Positions 5,452 through 7,123 of a stretch of 7,123 nucleotides of DNA are shown one piece after another. Below the pieces are notes generated by a model. That model did no database searches. It had not been told where the DNA came from and saw only the letters and a program-made list of their open reading frames with translations. Within the stretch, counting starts at the first letter, position 1; every line of letters begins with the position of its first letter. The DNA comes from Oscillospiraceae bacterium (GTDB lineage: Bacteria > Bacillota_A > Clostridia > Oscillospirales > Ruminococcaceae), in assembly GCA_017848205.1 (NCBI GenBank), contig JAGDDO010000305.1, forward strand, positions 1 through 7,123. Direction: 5' to 3'. Position numbers and translations under genes: made by a program.

Positions 5452-6105
5452 TTATTTATCTTCATCCATAAAATATGAAGGCGGTCCGTAAACCAGCTGA
5501 ACTGGTTCAGGTTCAAACTCCGGTTCTTCTGATTCCGTTGTTGTTACTACAGGTTTGTTTACCGGTACAAAGCCCGGATCGATCGGCGGTATACCGTATT
5601 TAGGCTGCATACCTGTATCCCAGAAAGACGGGTCAGTTTCCGGTTCAGTTACTGCCGGTTCATCATCGTCAATAAATACAGGCGGAGCTCCGTACTTGGT
5701 CTGATACGAAGGTTCCGGAGAAACTTCCGGAATACCATATTCCGGCTGAGGAACAATATCATCCGGCGGCCATGAATCATCGTTCGCCGGGAGTCCGAAC
5801 AGAGAACGCTGCATTATTTTTATATCTGTTTTGCTTATTGTTTCGTCAGCATCAAAATCTCCGAGTTCCCGCCAGTATCTCGTCTCGTTATCTCCTGTTC
5901 CGTTGGATTTCATCAGGATAAGATCAACAATATTTATCTTATTATCCATATTGAGATCGCCCTTAGCGTAAAACACCCACGGTGGTCCGTAAAGAACGGC
6001 CGCCTCAGATTCATTGCCTGCTGAAGGAGCTGCTAACTGAGACTGAACTGTAACCGCTGCAGAAAGAAGCGCTGCAGTCATAATAGTTTTTTTCGTTTTC
6101 TTCAT
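5452..6105 (-). CDS. Secreted dockerin protein with YGxP motif repeats
   Basis: This 217-aa protein carries a signal peptide (MKKTKKTIMTAALLSAAVTV) and is expected outside the cell. A complete type I dockerin spans about residues 48-104. Its first calcium loop has D50, N52, D54, K56, N58 and D61; the second has D83, D85, D87, T89, S91 and D94. Each loop is followed by a helix (DLILMKS and DIKIMQRSLFG). The rest is acidic, Pro-rich and probably unfolded, with five YG(P/I/A)P motifs at Y39, Y123, Y138, Y170 and Y206. The first directly precedes the dockerin and the last lies near the C-terminus (VYGPPSYFMDEDK). There is no catalytic domain. By family knowledge the dockerin docks to a cohesin on a scaffoldin; the function of the YGxP part is unknown to me. 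AAAGGGG (complement of 6113-6119) lies 7 nt before the ATG. Confidence 0.92.
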   Translation of the reverse strand: MKKTKKTIMTAALLSAAVTVQSQLAAPSAGNESEAAVLYGPPWVFYAKGDLNMDNKINIVDLILMKSNGTGDNETRYWRELGDFDADETISKTDIKIMQRSLFGLPANDDSWPPDDIVPQPEYGIPEVSPEPSYQTKYGAPPVFIDDDEPAVTEPETDPSFWDTGMQPKYGIPPIDPGFVPVNKPVVTTTESEEPEFEPEPVQLVYGPPSYFMDEDK

Positions 6106-6123
6106 CTGAATTCCCCTTTCAGA
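6105..6123 (-). promoter_or_regulatory. Hairpin presenting the ribosome binding site of the YGxP dockerin gene
   Basis: Arms 6105-6110 and 6118-6123 pair over 6 bp, leaving the Shine-Dalgarno core in the 7-nt loop (AGGGGAA in the mRNA). The A of the start codon is in the stem. The stem is short and AU-rich, so any effect on translation would be modest. Confidence 0.35.
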
Positions 6124-6125
6124 AC

Positions 6126-6176
6126 TTACTGATATTATTCAAAACTTCACTGACAAAAATCCACACCTGTCAGTAA
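6126..6176 (-). other. Competing inverted repeats in the YGxP gene leader
   Basis: ACTGACA (6149-6155) pairs with TGTCAGT (6168-6174) around a 12-nt loop. TTACTGA (6126-6132) can instead pair with TCAGTAA (6170-6176). The right arm is shared, so the two stems exclude each other within the roughly 135-nt leader. No known riboswitch class is recognised. Confidence 0.35.
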
Positions 6177-6247
6177 ACAGTGGCATAACAAACTCGTGTT
6201 TAGTCATAAAAAAGCCATAAATTCTCCATATAAATCTATACACTTTT

Positions 6248-6276
6248 ATTATATAATACGAATACGGAGAAGTCAA
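6248..6276 (-). promoter_or_regulatory. Promoter of the YGxP dockerin gene
   Basis: On the minus strand TTGACT (complement of 6271-6276), 17 nt and TATAAT (complement of 6248-6253) match 11 of 12 positions. The predicted start near 6241 gives an unusually long leader of about 135 nt. Confidence 0.85.
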
Positions 6277-6295
6277 TATTACTTACAATTTTTTA

Positions 6296-6324
6296 TTTAC
6301 AAAAACACGATAATGTGTTATCAT
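6296..6324 (+). promoter_or_regulatory. Promoter of the metallo-beta-lactamase-fold lipoprotein gene
   Basis: TTTACA (6296-6301), 17 nt and TATCAT (6319-6324), with an extended -10 TG at 6316-6317, give a good sigma-A promoter. An imperfect palindrome GATAA-TGTG-TTATC (6309-6322) overlaps the -10. The start near 6331 leaves a leader of about 57 nt. Confidence 0.7.
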
Positions 6325-6387
6325 TAAAGTAAACTTCAATATATTTTGTCACTTAATAATCACCAGAGCTCAGAGAGGAGAGCGTAT

Positions 6388-7123
6388 ATGGCAAAGTACC
6401 CGAATTTAAAAAAAGCGGTTATTTCACTTATCATGACTGCATCAGTAAGTCTCGGATTATGTTCATGCAGTAAAACAGGTCTTAACAAAAAACAGATGGC
6501 AGTTTATTTCTTTCAGGCCGGCAAGGCTGACGCACAGCTTATATATACTGATGATACAGCCGTACTTATAGACACCGGAGACAAGAATTACGGCGACAAA
6601 ATCGCAGAATATCTGAAGAAGAAAGGTATAGGAAAACTGGATGCACTGATCCTCACTCACTACGACGAGGATCACATAGGCGGTGTTCCTACCCTGCTCG
6701 ACGATGTCCTTCCTGACAGAATCTATGTTTCAAATCTACCGAAGGATTCGAAGGAAACTGCAGCTCTGAACGAAGCGCTGACACAGAACAGTCTTGAAAC
6801 AACTCTGGTCGAAGGAAGCGAAACAGTGGAACTTGACCTTGACGGAATGAAAATAAAAATAGACGGACCGGATGAAAAGGTCTACGAGGAAAACGACTCA
6901 AACAATTCCTCACTGATAACAGAAGTTTATTATAACGGTCACAGTCTGCTGTTCATGGGAGATGCCCAGAAGCAGAGAGCTGAAGAATATATGGAACAGA
7001 ATCCGGATAAAACTTTCCAAGTTCTGAAGGTACCTCACCACGGCTATTACCACAAATATCTCAAAAAGGTGGCAGAACAGTTTTCACCTGAATACGCAGT
7101 GATCACATGCTCGTCTAAAAACG
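6388..7123 (+). CDS. ComEC-like metallo-beta-lactamase-fold lipoprotein (partial, first 245 residues)
   Basis: This is a stand-alone version of the C-terminal metallo-beta-lactamase domain of the DNA-uptake channel ComEC/Rec2, here on a lipoprotein anchor. The N-terminus (KKAVISLIMTASVSLGLCSC) ends in a lipobox, with Cys27 the better lipidation site and Cys25 an alternative. Domain motifs in order: YFFQAGKADA (41-49), LIDTGD (D62), the metal motif H91-Y-D93-E-D95-H96 in LTHYDEDHIGG, NNSSL (172-176), FMGDA (D192) and VPHHG (H217-H218). All the metal-binding positions expected in the ComEC subfamily are present, so it is probably an active extracellular hydrolase; nuclease activity is plausible but inferred. 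GAGAGGAG (6373-6380) lies 7 nt before the ATG. It is divergent from the YGxP dockerin gene. The right window edge cuts the C-terminus. Confidence 0.93.
   Translation, partial: MAKYPNLKKAVISLIMTASVSLGLCSCSKTGLNKKQMAVYFFQAGKADAQLIYTDDTAVLIDTGDKNYGDKIAEYLKKKGIGKLDALILTHYDEDHIGGVPTLLDDVLPDRIYVSNLPKDSKETAALNEALTQNSLETTLVEGSETVELDLDGMKIKIDGPDEKVYEENDSNNSSLITEVYYNGHSLLFMGDAQKQRAEEYMEQNPDKTFQVLKVPHHGYYHKYLKKVAEQFSPEYAVITCSSKN

Noticed and set aside
5452..6105. RiPP (modified peptide) precursor with YGxP core repeats, with the neighbouring C39-like protein as its maturation peptidase
   Set aside because: The protein has a Sec-type signal and a full dockerin rather than a RiPP leader, there is no modification enzyme in view, and the C39-like domain is secreted and not of the ABC-linked leader-cutting type. 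Kept only as a remote idea.
6463..6913. Two minus-strand reading frames of 70 and 74 aa
   Set aside because: They are antisense to the metallo-beta-lactamase-fold gene, whose motifs are all intact, and they lack start signals.

Overview
The window looks like a piece of a low-to-mid GC Gram-positive (Bacillota) chromosome, most likely a fibre-associated Ruminococcus-like member of the Oscillospiraceae. The reasons are strong consensus sigma-A promoters, GGAGG-type ribosome binding sites, GTG starts, lipobox lipoproteins, dockerin-type calcium-binding loops in two secreted proteins, and a long Thr/Pro/Val-rich linker of the kind seen in cellulosomal Ruminococcus. The species assignment is inference; no rRNA or tRNA gene is present.

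Layout. (1) Positions 1-1853, minus strand: a lipoprotein periplasmic-adaptor-type (HlyD/MacA-like) subunit followed by a LolD/MacB-type ABC ATPase that overlaps it by 11 bases and runs off the left edge. This is an efflux or export operon with a perfect -35/-10 promoter at 1923-1951. (2) 1854-2271: a gene-poor spacer with TGACA/TGTCA half-sites around the adaptor promoter, a perfect 13-bp hairpin inside an outer repeat (probable small palindromic element), and a strong plus-strand promoter with a palindrome at its start site. (3) 2272-2622: an unrecognised 116-aa protein, then a bidirectional terminator shared with an unrecognised 72-aa minus-strand protein (2710-2928, GTG start). (4) 3069-5291, plus strand: a 740-aa secreted multidomain protein with a single-loop dockerin-like segment, a Thr-rich tandem-repeat linker, a C39-like cysteine peptidase domain, an SH3-like segment and a ricin-type beta-trefoil. 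It is divergent from the 72-aa gene. (5) 5452-6105, minus strand: a secreted type I dockerin protein with five YG(P/I/A)P motifs. (6) 6388-end, plus strand: a lipoprotein with a stand-alone ComEC-type metallo-beta-lactamase domain, cut by the right edge and divergent from (5).

How they work together. The left operon is an envelope export system, and the right half codes for cell-surface or extracellular proteins. Two divergent promoter pairs (2962-3034 and 6248-6324) and several hairpin terminators divide the window into short independent transcripts. No mobile-element gene, CRISPR array or RNA gene was found. The most unusual items are the YGxP-repeat dockerin protein, the dockerin-like/peptidase/lectin fusion, and the two orphan small proteins with strong expression signals.
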